From contig NZ_AEGR01000093.1 of assembly GCF_000211835.1 (NCBI RefSeq), positions 101,453 to 165,452 of the forward strand: a stretch of DNA of 64,000 nt, read 5' to 3'. Below, in pieces: positions 1 to 8,046 of this stretch. The first letter of the stretch is position 1. Every line of letters starts with the position of its first letter. The stretch is from Hylemonella gracilis ATCC 19624 (lineage in GTDB: Bacteria > Pseudomonadota > Gammaproteobacteria > Burkholderiales > Burkholderiaceae_C). The notes beneath the pieces were generated by a model. It saw only the letters and a list, made by a program, of their open reading frames with translations, was not told the DNA's origin and did not search any database. The position numbers were made by a program, and so were the translations under genes.

Positions 1-1092
1 GATGACGATCTGCCCGTTCTCTTCGCTCAGCCGGATGCGCGCCTGCTGGCCATAGCGCACGGCGTTGTCCAGCAGGTTCTGCAAGGCGCGCCGCAGCGCG
101 CGCGGTGCCGCGTGGACCGGCGGCTGAACCTCGCCTTGGCAAACGCAGTTCTGGCCTGCGTCGCGCATGTCCTCGGCCATGGCCTCGCACAGTGGACCGA
201 GGTTCAGCAACTGGCGCGGTTCGCGCAGGCTGGCGCTCTCGGCGTAGTCCAGGCCGTCCTGGATCATGGCGCGCATGGCGTCGATGTCGGCCACGAAGCG
301 CTCCCGCTGCTGCGCCGGTGCGTGGTTCTCGGCGCGCAGGCGCAAACGGGTCAGTGGGGTCTTGAGGTCGTGCGAGATGGCCGCCAGGATCTCCGTGCGC
401 TCGGCCACGTGGCGCTGGATGGCGCGCTGCATCGCGTTGAAGGCGTGGGCCGCGCGGGCGACTTCCACGGGCCCATTCTCGGGCAGCGGCGGTGCGTGCA
501 GATCTCGGCCCAGTGCCTTGGCCGCGGTGGCCAGGCGCGAGAGCGGGCGGGTGGTCTGCCGCACCGCCAGCCACGCCACCAGCATCACCGCCAGGCACAG
601 CACGGCCAAGTAGGCAAAGCCCGTCGACAAGGAGGGCAGTGACAGCGGGCGTTCGCCGAAATGCACCAGCAGCGTCTGCTCCTGGTCGATCGGCAGCGAC
701 AGGAAGGGCTGGTCGGGTATCGCGCACAGCGCCACGGCCCCCAAGTTTTGCCCCGCCTGCGCGTGCAGGCTGTCGGCGAGTTCGGTGGCGTGCGGGTGCG
801 TGCAGCGTGGCGCCGGGGAGGCGCCCTGGATCAGCTCGAAGCCGTAGTAGCCCCGATCCAGGTTCTTGAGCCAGATGCCGCGTTGATCGGGGGGCAGGCT
901 GCGCAGGAAACGCTGCACGAAGGCGACGTCGGCGCTCATGAAGGCGTACATCTGCGCGCGCCCCGCGCGCGCGCTGACGGCCAGCACCGCGATGAAACTG
1001 GCCGCTTGAATGAACACGGTGGCCAGCACCAGGATCAGCATCACGCGCGCGGTGAGCGAGCGCATGGCGCGCGGCAAGGTTGGCTTTTTCAT
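1..1092 (-). CDS. Sensor histidine kinase, C-terminus cut by window edge
   Basis: Inner-membrane sensor kinase of an OmpR/EnvZ-type two-component pair. Translated from the ATG at 1092 it shows a transmembrane segment at about residues 15-40, a periplasmic loop of about 115 residues, a second transmembrane segment at 158-178, a HAMP linker at about 178-230, and a HisKA box AAISHDLKTPLTRLRL with the phospho-accepting His near residue 241. The N-box NLLDNAVRYG of the ATPase domain follows, and the frame runs off the window at codon 364, so the ATP-lid and G-boxes are outside. The start overlaps the stop of the response regulator gene (ATGA), so the two are translationally coupled. The signal sensed is not evident from the sequence. 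Confidence 0.93.
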   Translation of the reverse strand, partial: MKKPTLPRAMRSLTARVMLILVLATVFIQAASFIAVLAVSARAGRAQMYAFMSADVAFVQRFLRSLPPDQRGIWLKNLDRGYYGFELIQGASPAPRCTHPHATELADSLHAQAGQNLGAVALCAIPDQPFLSLPIDQEQTLLVHFGERPLSLPSLSTGFAYLAVLCLAVMLVAWLAVRQTTRPLSRLATAAKALGRDLHAPPLPENGPVEVARAAHAFNAMQRAIQRHVAERTEILAAISHDLKTPLTRLRLRAENHAPAQQRERFVADIDAMRAMIQDGLDYAESASLREPRQLLNLGPLCEAMAEDMRDAGQNCVCQGEVQPPVHAAPRALRRALQNLLDNAVRYGQQARIRLSEENGQIVI

Positions 1093-1832
1093 CGCGCTGC
1101 CTGAGCGCAGGACGTGACCGCCATGCAGAACACATACCCCTCGTTGCGCACCGTCTTGATGTAGGCGGGTTCCCGCGCGTCGTCGCCCAGGCGGCGGCGC
1201 AGGCGGCTCACCCGCAGGTCGATGCTGCGGTCATACACCTCGGCATCGCGCCCCGCGAGCTGGGCCAGCAACTGATCGCGGTTGACGATGCGCTGCGGGT
1301 GCCGCAACAGGAAACGCAACAAGGCGTACTCGGCACCCGACAGCGGCGTGACGGCACCGCGCGCGTCCACCAGGTGCCGCGCCACGGTGTCCAGGCGCCA
1401 GGCACCAAAGGCCAGGCAGGGGGTGTCGTCGTCCAGGCCCGCGCTGGTGGGCAGTGCGTGCGTGCGCCGCAGCACGGCGCGGATGCGCGCCACCAACTCG
1501 CGCGGCTCGAAAGGTTTGGGCAGGTAGTCGTCCGCGCCCATTTCCAGGCCGATGATGCGGTCCACGTTGTCGCCGCGCGCCGTCAGCATGAGCACCGGCA
1601 CGTGGGCCCATTCGCTGTCGCGCAACCAGCGCAGCAGGCTCAAGCCATCCTCGCCCGGCAGCATCAGGTCCAGCACGACCAGGTCCACCGGGGCGGCCCG
1701 CAGGGTTGCACGCATCTGACGACCGTCCGCCGCACAGTCCGCGCGCAGGCCTTGTCCGCCGAGGTACTCGGCCAGCAGCGCGCGGATATCGGGGTCGTCA
1801 TCGACAACCAGGATGCGGTCGTTGCGTTCCAT
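1089..1832 (-). CDS. OmpR/PhoB-family response regulator
   Basis: DNA-binding response regulator, 247 residues. The receiver domain shows the acidic pair at D11/D12, phospho-acceptor D55 in VVLDLMLPGEDG, T84 and K106 (YLPKPF). The C-terminal half is a winged-helix domain with the usual TPLSGAEYALLRFL and DLRVSRLRRRLGD segments. I start it at the ATG at 1832 (MERNDRILVVDDD) because the longer frame upstream has no family similarity. It is followed by the kinase gene with a 4-bp overlap and is divergent from the DUF2141/ABC operon, which is its most likely target together with itself. Repeats in the gap to 2033 fit OmpR-type boxes. Confidence 0.95.
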   Translation of the reverse strand: MERNDRILVVDDDPDIRALLAEYLGGQGLRADCAADGRQMRATLRAAPVDLVVLDLMLPGEDGLSLLRWLRDSEWAHVPVLMLTARGDNVDRIIGLEMGADDYLPKPFEPRELVARIRAVLRRTHALPTSAGLDDDTPCLAFGAWRLDTVARHLVDARGAVTPLSGAEYALLRFLLRHPQRIVNRDQLLAQLAGRDAEVYDRSIDLRVSRLRRRLGDDAREPAYIKTVRNEGYVFCMAVTSCAQAAR

Positions 1833-1853
1833 GCAAGTGAGTCGGATCGTGTG

Positions 1854-1975
1854 GCTGTCCTCAAGGACAGCGGGCAGCGGGATTGTCCGCCGGGCGCGGC
1901 AGCGGGTTTGTATCCCAGTGTATCGACCGGGTCCGCCGACGCGTGCCGATACAAAAATCAAGGGCCTGGGATACA
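1854..1975. promoter_or_regulatory. Divergent control region with dyad and tandem TGTATC boxes
   Basis: The 200-bp gap between the response regulator and the DUF2141 gene contains a perfect dyad, GCTGTCCTCAAGGACAGC, at 1854-1871. It also holds two TGTATC hexamers exactly 10 bp apart (1909 and 1919) and two inverted GATACA copies at 1948 and 1970. OmpR-family regulators typically bind direct repeats one helical turn apart, so these are plausible boxes for the adjacent regulator. Binding is inference. Confidence 0.5.
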
Positions 1976-2032
1976 TCGCCGACAAAGCGGCCCGATGCAA
2001 TGGCGACTCCTCACCACAAACGGAGTCTGCTC

Positions 2033-2473
2033 ATGCATTCGTACACAAACCGCCCGCTGGCCTGCGTGCTGTTGGCCTTGTCGTCCTTCTGCGCCTCGTC
2101 CGCCTTACCCGCCTTCGCTGCCGACCTGGTGGTCGAAGTCGAGGGCCTGCGCGGGACCCAAGGCGTCGTCTCGGTCGGCCTGTTCGACAAGCCGGAGAGC
2201 TTTCCCAAGCAGTTCACCAGCGGTCTGCGCACGCCGGCCGACAAGCCCGTGGTGGAGGTCGTGTTCCGTGACATCCAACCCGGCCGCTACGCGGTCTCGG
2301 CCTACCAGGACGAGAACGGCAATCTGGAACTGGACCGGGGGCTCTTCGGCATTCCCAAGGAGCCCTATGGCTTTAGCCGCGATGCGCGTGGCACCGCCGG
2401 CCCGCCCGAGTTCCGCGACGCACGTTTCGACCTGGGCGCCGAAGGCGCGCGCATCCGCATCAAGCTGCGCTGA
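2033..2473 (+). CDS. DUF2141-family exported protein
   Basis: Small secreted or periplasmic protein, 146 residues. A signal peptide of about 28 residues ends in SALPAFA before ADLVVEVEGL. The mature part has the DUF2141 pattern: a beta-rich sandwich with VGLFDKPESFP, the conserved GRYAVSAYQDENGN turn, a D/N-rich GLFGIPKEPYGFS segment and a C-terminal IRIKLR strand. Longer in-frame starts exist (for example at 2000) but place about 11 extra residues before the signal peptide. It lies 8 bp before the ABC ATPase gene and looks like the first gene of that operon. Molecular function of the family is unknown to me. Confidence 0.85.
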   Translation: MHSYTNRPLACVLLALSSFCASSALPAFAADLVVEVEGLRGTQGVVSVGLFDKPESFPKQFTSGLRTPADKPVVEVVFRDIQPGRYAVSAYQDENGNLELDRGLFGIPKEPYGFSRDARGTAGPPEFRDARFDLGAEGARIRIKLR

Positions 2474-2481
2474 GGCCCGCC

Positions 2482-3249
2482 ATGGACACCTCCGCAACCC
2501 CGGCCGCGCCCCGGCCACTCGCGCGCCTGCGCGGTCTGCGCAAGAACTACCACCTGGGTGAGGTGCAGGTGCCCGCGCTGCGCGGCATCGACCTTGACAT
2601 CACGGCCGGCGGCTTCACCGTGATCGCTGGCCCTTCGGGCAGCGGCAAGAGCACCTTGCTGCACGTCCTAGGCTGCATCGACCGGCCCGACGCCGGACAG
2701 GTCGAGATCGATGGCATCACGCCGCGGGAGCTGAACGACGACCAGCTCAGCGCGTTCCGCGCGCGCCGCATCGGCTTCGTGTTCCAGAACTTCAATCTGC
2801 TGCCCGTGCTCAACGCGCTGGAAAACGTGGAGTACCCCATGCGCCTGCTGGAGCGAGACGGCACGCGGCGGCGCCAGCGCGCGCGCGAACTGCTGGCCGC
2901 GGTGGGGCTGCAAGGGATGGAAACGAGGCGGCCCAACCAGCTGTCCGGCGGGCAGCGCCAGCGCGTGGCGATCGCCCGCGCCCTGGCCAACGCGCCCGGA
3001 CTGGTGCTGGCCGACGAGCCCACGGCCAACCTGGACCGCCAGACCGGCGCCGACATCATCGCCTTGATGCGCCGCATCCAGCGCGAGACCGGCGCGAGTT
3101 TTGTTTTCTCCTCGCACGATCCGGCCCTGATCCAGGCCGCCGATGTCCTCGTCCGCATCGCCGACGGCCAGATCGTCCCACCCCTGACCCCGCCCGCGGC
3201 GCCGTCCGTACCGACCGCCCAGGAGGAAATCCGCCATGAATCTGTTTGA
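2482..3249 (+). CDS. ABC transporter ATP-binding protein, LolD/MacB type
   Basis: Cytoplasmic ATPase of a type VII (mechanotransmission) ABC system, 255 residues. Visible motifs are Walker A GPSGSGKST, the Q-loop FVFQNFNLLPVLNALENV, the signature LSGGQRQRVAIARAL, Walker B LVLADEPTANLD and the H-loop FSSHDP. The QNFNLLP Q-loop and the spacing are typical of LolD/MacB/FtsE-like proteins. The gene overlaps the following permease gene by 14 bp. With the permease and the LolA-like protein it forms a system that probably extracts or moves a hydrophobic envelope component; the cargo cannot be deduced. Confidence 0.92.
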   Translation: MDTSATPAAPRPLARLRGLRKNYHLGEVQVPALRGIDLDITAGGFTVIAGPSGSGKSTLLHVLGCIDRPDAGQVEIDGITPRELNDDQLSAFRARRIGFVFQNFNLLPVLNALENVEYPMRLLERDGTRRRQRARELLAAVGLQGMETRRPNQLSGGQRQRVAIARALANAPGLVLADEPTANLDRQTGADIIALMRRIQRETGASFVFSSHDPALIQAADVLVRIADGQIVPPLTPPAAPSVPTAQEEIRHESV

Positions 3250-4642
3250 CCTCGCCTGGCGCAACCTGCTGCGCAATCGCCGCCGCAGCCTGCTCACCTT
3301 GGGCGCCCTCGCGGTGAGCGCGATGGCCCTGGTCATCTTTGGCGGCTATGTCGCCACCATCATCAGTGCCTTGCAGACGGAAACCGTGCGCGAGACCGGC
3401 CACTTGCAGATCATGCGCAAGGGCTTTCTCGATTTCGGCCGAGGCAACACGGCCCGCTACGCCATCCGCGATCACGCGGCGTGGATCGACCGCATCCGCG
3501 CGGACGCCGAACTGCAGCCCTTGCTGCGCGTGGTCACGCCCGTGCTGCAGGTGCAGGGCGTCGCGGGCAATTTCGCGGCCGGCGCGTCCAGCACCTTCGC
3601 CGGGACCGGCTGGCTCGCCGCTGATCGCGACGAGATGCTGGCCTGGGCCGGCGCGGGGCTGCCCCTGCCGCCACGCGCCAATCTCTTGCGCGCTGACCAG
3701 CCCCAGGGCGGTGTCATCGGTCTGGGGCTGGCCCAACTCCTGGCCCTGTGCGAAGCGCTGGAGTTGCGCGATTGTCTGCGTCCGCCCGCGGAGGCTGCGC
3801 CCGAAGGCGCGGCCATGGCGGCTGACCTGGGGGCCTTGGTTCAGCAAGCGGGTGCCGTCGCTCAGGGCCGCGCGCCGGCCAGCGATGCCGTGCCCGGCAT
3901 CGAGTTGCTGTCGTCCACCAGCGGCGGCGCGCCCAGCGTGGTGCGCATGGACATCCTGCGCACCGAGCGCCAGGGCGTGCGCGAGCTGGACGTCTCTTTC
4001 GTGGCCATGCCATTTGGCTTGGCCGAGCGTCTGGTGTTCGGCCCGGGCGGGCATGGGGCCTCGGCCATCGTCGTGCAGCTGGCCGACACCGCGCAAGTCC
4101 CGCGCGCGCAGGCCCGCTTGCAGGCTTTGCTGGCCAGTCACCCTGGAGGTGCGGACTTGGAGGTTCGGCCCTACACCGAGGTGCAACCCCAGTACCTGCA
4201 GGTGGTCGGCATGTTCGAGGCAATGTTCCGCTTCGTGGCTCTGCTGATGGGTGCGGTCACGCTGTTCTCGGTGGCGAATGCCGTGGGCATGTCGGTCGGC
4301 GAGCGGGTTGGCGAAATCGGCACGCTACGTTCCCTGGGCTTTCGGCGTGGCCATGTGCGCCGCATGTTCATTCTGGAAGGGGTGCTGATTGGCGTGCTGG
4401 GGGCCGTGGTCGGCGTGCTGATCGGTGTGGTGTTCAGCGAGTACGTGATCAACCGCGCCGGCTGGTCCTGGACGCCGCCCGGCCGGGTGATGCCGGTCCC
4501 GGTGGGCGTGGACGTGTTCGGCCATCCAGCCCTGTTCCTGGGCACGGTGCTGGCGCTGGCCGGTCTCGCGGCCCTGTCATCGCTGCTGCCGGCCAACCGC
4601 GCCGCGCGCATGCAAATCGTGGAGGCTTTGCGTCATGTCTGA
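3236..4642 (+). CDS. ABC transporter permease, FtsX/MacB-core type
   Basis: Inner-membrane subunit, 468 residues. It has one N-terminal transmembrane helix (LLTLGALAVSAMALVIFGG, about residues 20-38), a large periplasmic domain of about 290 residues, then three C-terminal helices (about 330-355, 378-405 and 430-455) with the FtsX signature VGERVGEIGTLRSLGFRRGHV. This topology is that of LolC/E, MacB and related permeases. The start overlaps the ATPase gene and the end overlaps the LolA-like gene by 8 bp, so all three are coupled. Only one permease gene is present, so the membrane part is presumably a homodimer. Confidence 0.92.
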   Translation: MNLFDLAWRNLLRNRRRSLLTLGALAVSAMALVIFGGYVATIISALQTETVRETGHLQIMRKGFLDFGRGNTARYAIRDHAAWIDRIRADAELQPLLRVVTPVLQVQGVAGNFAAGASSTFAGTGWLAADRDEMLAWAGAGLPLPPRANLLRADQPQGGVIGLGLAQLLALCEALELRDCLRPPAEAAPEGAAMAADLGALVQQAGAVAQGRAPASDAVPGIELLSSTSGGAPSVVRMDILRTERQGVRELDVSFVAMPFGLAERLVFGPGGHGASAIVVQLADTAQVPRAQARLQALLASHPGGADLEVRPYTEVQPQYLQVVGMFEAMFRFVALLMGAVTLFSVANAVGMSVGERVGEIGTLRSLGFRRGHVRRMFILEGVLIGVLGAVVGVLIGVVFSEYVINRAGWSWTPPGRVMPVPVGVDVFGHPALFLGTVLALAGLAALSSLLPANRAARMQIVEALRHV

Positions 4643-5465
4643 ACACTCAAGTGATCCCGGCTCTCCAGCACATGGAGCGCACCTTCGACGCGCGTGGTTG
4701 AGTGCTGGTGCCGCATTGCTGCTGGCTGCCCTGGCCTGTGCGGCCCGGGCCGGGGAGCGCAGCGCCGAGGAAATCCTGCAAGCGGCCGATGCCATCCGCA
4801 ACCCCCCTGGCAGCTTCTCGGTGCGCTTGCAACTGACCGAATACCGCCAAGGCCGCCAAAGCGCCAACTCCGCGCTCATCGTCTACGCGCGGCCCAGTGT
4901 CGACAGTGGGCAGTACCGCAATCTGGTGCAGTTCGTGGCGCCCGCGCGCGACGCGGGCAAGCTGATGCTGCGCAATGGCGCGGACCTCTGGTTCTACGAC
5001 CCTTCCAGCCGCGCCAGCGTGCGCATCTCGCCGCAGCAGCGCCTGCTGGGCCAGGCCTCCAACGGCGACGTCATGACCACGCAGCTGGCCCGGGACTACC
5101 GAGCGGAAAAAGTCGGACCTGAGCTGCTCAAGGATGGCGAAGGCGTGCAGCGCGATAGCCTGCACTTGCGCTTGAGCGCGCTGCGCGACGACGTGTCCTA
5201 CGCGCGGGTGGACCTGTGGGTCGACGCGGCCGATGACCGGCCCCTGATGGCGCGTTATTACTCGGCCGAGGACCGCCTGCTCAAGACCGCCTACTTCCGC
5301 CGCTACGAGACTGCGCTGGGCCGCGTGCGACCGACCGAGACGGTCATCATCGACGGGCTGGACGGCGGCTGGGTCACGGTGATGCGCAGTGCGGACCATG
5401 CGACGCGCGAGGTGCCGGAAGCCTGGCTGCAACGCGATTACCTGCCGCGCTTCCGTGCCCAGTGA
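4635..5465 (+). CDS. LolA-like outer-membrane lipoprotein-sorting protein
   Basis: Periplasmic protein of 276 residues with a hydrophobic leader at about residues 20-37 ending in ACAARAGE. The mature part carries the LolA/LolB-like fold pattern seen in proteins encoded beside FtsX-type permeases: AEEILQAADAIRNP, repeated beta strands (VRLQLTEYRQG, FVAPARDAGKLMLRNG, DLWFYDPSSRASVRISPQQRL) and VTVMRSADHATREVPEAW near the end. It is translationally coupled to the permease and is the likely periplasmic acceptor for its substrate. It is distinct from housekeeping LolA in length and context. Confidence 0.85.
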   Translation: MSEHSSDPGSPAHGAHLRRAWLSAGAALLLAALACAARAGERSAEEILQAADAIRNPPGSFSVRLQLTEYRQGRQSANSALIVYARPSVDSGQYRNLVQFVAPARDAGKLMLRNGADLWFYDPSSRASVRISPQQRLLGQASNGDVMTTQLARDYRAEKVGPELLKDGEGVQRDSLHLRLSALRDDVSYARVDLWVDAADDRPLMARYYSAEDRLLKTAYFRRYETALGRVRPTETVIIDGLDGGWVTVMRSADHATREVPEAWLQRDYLPRFRAQ

Positions 5466-5484
5466 CGAGACGACGGAGCACGGC

Positions 5485-6810
5485 ATGCACAAACTCTTCT
5501 GGCTGCGCCCGTGGGCACGCGCATCTTTCGTCGGCCCTCCTCTCCTGGTCGCGGCCCTTCTCCCGTGGGGGCTGGCCGCGCAGGGCATGGAGCCGCTGCC
5601 CGATCCGCTCGCCTTGGGGGTGGAGGCGTCCGCGACCGACGAACGTCTGGGGCTGAAGCTGGAGGCCTGGGCCCAGGGCATGGACCTGCGCCGCGAGGCT
5701 GGCGAAGCCGAGCGCCTGGGGCGCGCGGTGCTGGATTTCCGCCGCGAGTGGCCGGTGGGCGATGGCGAGCGTTGGGTCGTGTCGGACCGGCTGGAGGCCG
5801 TGGAATACCAGGGCGCCGCCGATCGCATGGATGGCACGCGCCGCAACGCCCTGCGCGAGCTGTACTTCAGCGCGCAGGCCATGCCCTCGTGGTACGTGGA
5901 CGCGGGCCGCATCAACCTGCGCCAGGGCGTGGGCCTGGGCTACAACCCGAGCGACTATCTGCGCGAGAACGCGGTGGTGATGCGCAGCTCGCAGAACCCC
6001 GCGGCCCTGCGCGAAAACCGGCTCGGCGCGGTGATGGTGCGCGCGCAGTGGCTGCACGACGAGGGCTCGGCCCAGCTGGCCGTGTTGCCTCAGCTCAGCG
6101 ACGCGGACCGTTTCGACGACGACACCTGGGCCTTGGGCCTGGAGCGCACCAACCGACAGGGCGCGGCCTTGCTGCGACTGTCCCCGCGCACCGGCGAACG
6201 CCTGGCCGTGGACTTCACCGCTTTCGCGCGCGACGGGGACGCGCCGCAGATGGGCAGCAACCTTTCTTGGACGGCCACCGATGCGCTGCTCCTCCAACTC
6301 GAATGGAGCGGTGGCCGCCGCGCGCCGTTGCCCACCGTGAATGCCGGCACGACCGCCGCGGACGAACGCTGGTTCAACCGTCTGGCCGCGGGCGCGTCTT
6401 GGAGCTCGCCGTGGGGGCCGGTGTTGAGCCTTGAGCAGCACTACGCGGGTGATGCCCTGTCGGAGGCCGAGTGGTCGGCGTGGCGCACGGCCACGCGGCC
6501 AGCGGCTGGCCGCTTGGGCGCCTTGCGCCAAGACCTGCAAGAGCGGCAGGACCTGCTGACCCGGCGCTATGGCTTTGCGCGCCTGGGTTGGGACCGCGCC
6601 TTGGACCTGGCCAACCTGGACCTGAGCGCCTTCGTGCGGCGTAACACCGCAGACGGCAGCGCCTTCTGGCAGGCGGAGGCCGTCTGGCATGCCAGCGAGC
6701 GCTGGGATCTGGGCCTGCAGCACACGCGCAGCACCGGCGCTGACGACAGTGAGTTCGGCGCGGCGCCGGTCCGCGCCACGGTGGCCTTGTACCTGCGCTG
6801 CTTTCTGTGA
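5485..6810 (+). CDS. Predicted outer-membrane beta-barrel protein, last gene of the ABC operon
   Basis: Protein of 441 residues. I chose the ATG at 5485 because a purine-rich site (cggag) lies just upstream and the product then begins with a clear signal peptide ending near LPWGLAAQ. The rest is rich in alternating polar/hydrophobic strands, including YVDAGRINLRQGVGLGYNP and LRENRLGAVMVRAQWLHD, and ends in an aromatic/hydrophobic residue run (ALYLRCFL), as barrel proteins do. I do not recognise a named family. Its place after a LolA-like gene suggests it is the outer-membrane component or the client of the system. Function otherwise unknown. Confidence 0.75.
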   Translation: MHKLFWLRPWARASFVGPPLLVAALLPWGLAAQGMEPLPDPLALGVEASATDERLGLKLEAWAQGMDLRREAGEAERLGRAVLDFRREWPVGDGERWVVSDRLEAVEYQGAADRMDGTRRNALRELYFSAQAMPSWYVDAGRINLRQGVGLGYNPSDYLRENAVVMRSSQNPAALRENRLGAVMVRAQWLHDEGSAQLAVLPQLSDADRFDDDTWALGLERTNRQGAALLRLSPRTGERLAVDFTAFARDGDAPQMGSNLSWTATDALLLQLEWSGGRRAPLPTVNAGTTAADERWFNRLAAGASWSSPWGPVLSLEQHYAGDALSEAEWSAWRTATRPAAGRLGALRQDLQERQDLLTRRYGFARLGWDRALDLANLDLSAFVRRNTADGSAFWQAEAVWHASERWDLGLQHTRSTGADDSEFGAAPVRATVALYLRCFL

Positions 6811-6934
6811 GGGATGGCTGCAAGGGTGGGGAGCGAGGGCGATAATGCCCCGCTGACCGCGCCCAGGCTTCGTTGGTCGATGCCTCGGGCCGCATCCACC
6901 GCAATCCTTCTTTCCTTGTTCCAAGGCCACCACG

Positions 6935-7501
6935 ATGGGCAACCGCCTCACCCAGATCGCGACCCGCACCGGCGACGACGGCACGACCGGATTGGGCGAC
7001 AACAGCCGCGTGCCCAAGGACGACCTGCGCGTGCAGGCCATGGGCGATGTCGACGAGCTGAACTCGCACCTCGGCCTGCTGCTGTGCGAGCCTTTACCGG
7101 ATGCGGTTCGCGCGCTGCTGGTCGAAGTGCAGCACGAGCTGTTCAACCTGGGTGGGGAGTTGTCCATCCCTGGGTTTGAGTTGCTGAAAGCCCAAGCCGT
7201 GCTGACCTTGGACGAGGCGCTGGCCACGCACAACGCGACCTTGCCGAGGCTCAAGGAATTCATCCTGCCCGCCGGCACGCGCGCGGCCGCGCAAGCCCAT
7301 GTGTGCCGCACCGTGGCGCGTCGGGCCGAGCGCGCCTTGGTGGCGCTGGGTGCGCGCGAAGCCGTGCGCCCCGAGCCCCGGCAATACCTCAATCGCCTCT
7401 CGGACCTGCTCTTCGTGCTGGCCCGGGTGTTGAATCGCATGGATGGCGGTGACGACGTGTACTGGCGCAGTGAGCGTCTGCGGCGCGGTGAGGAAGAATG
7501 A
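6935..7501 (+). CDS. Cob(I)yrinic acid a,c-diamide adenosyltransferase, PduO type
   Basis: Cytoplasmic ATP:cob(I)alamin adenosyltransferase of 188 residues, making adenosylcobalamin. The N-terminal ATP-binding signature TRTGDDGTTGLGD, the VDELNSHLGLL helix and the VCRTVARRAERAL segment (R-x-x-E-R cobalamin/ATP site) are all present and length is normal for the PduO family. A second start upstream is less likely because the family begins with the GNRLTQIATRTGD stretch. It overlaps the next gene by 4 bp. The same window encodes a cobalamin-dependent methionine synthase, though MetH uses methylcobalamin. Confidence 0.95.
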   Translation: MGNRLTQIATRTGDDGTTGLGDNSRVPKDDLRVQAMGDVDELNSHLGLLLCEPLPDAVRALLVEVQHELFNLGGELSIPGFELLKAQAVLTLDEALATHNATLPRLKEFILPAGTRAAAQAHVCRTVARRAERALVALGAREAVRPEPRQYLNRLSDLLFVLARVLNRMDGGDDVYWRSERLRRGEEE

Positions 7502-7872
7502 AGCTTGTGTTCATGAATCGGCTCGCGCCTGTCGTGCCGGCGGTTTCATTCCGGTCCCTGGTCTTGGGGGGCCTGCTCAGCCTGCAACCCTTGGCCTGGG
7601 CCGACGCGCTGGTCAACTACCGCTGCGAACCCGTCTACCAGCCCGCGCGCAACGTGTGGGTGCGCACGGTGGGGCTGGTTCACGACGACAAGAAGATCAC
7701 CGAGGTGCGCATCGATGGCGTGCCGGTCTACAGCTTCAATGTGCACGGCGCCCGCGTGCTGACCGCGCTGGACAACGAACGCATCGCCTTCGACGCGGAC
7801 CAGCTGAGCTGGCAAAGCGACTGGCGTGGTGTCATGCAAGCCCAGGGGCGTTGCGAGCGTGCCTCGGACTGA
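7498..7872 (+). CDS. Hypothetical exported protein
   Basis: Unrecognised protein of 124 residues whose ATG overlaps the stop of the adenosyltransferase gene. It has an N-terminal hydrophobic leader (about residues 18-33, ending QPLAWADA) and a small beta-rich mature part of about 90 residues with two cysteines (NYRCEPVY near the start and GRCERASD at the end) that could form a disulfide joining both termini. It resembles small periplasmic hypothetical proteins found in Burkholderiales. No function can be given. Confidence 0.75.
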   Translation: MKLVFMNRLAPVVPAVSFRSLVLGGLLSLQPLAWADALVNYRCEPVYQPARNVWVRTVGLVHDDKKITEVRIDGVPVYSFNVHGARVLTALDNERIAFDADQLSWQSDWRGVMQAQGRCERASD

Positions 7873-8046
7873 GCGCTCAGCGCCACGTCGACGAGGTCCT
7901 TCCTGGATGGCGCGGGGTGCCGGATCAAGGTGCGTCCGACCAATCCACTCGCGAGGAGCGAAGCGCGCATCTTGAGGAACCGTGCTGGACGAATCTGCGC
8001 CGGCCCCAGAATCCTGCTCAGAACCAACCACAACACACCTTGTTTC

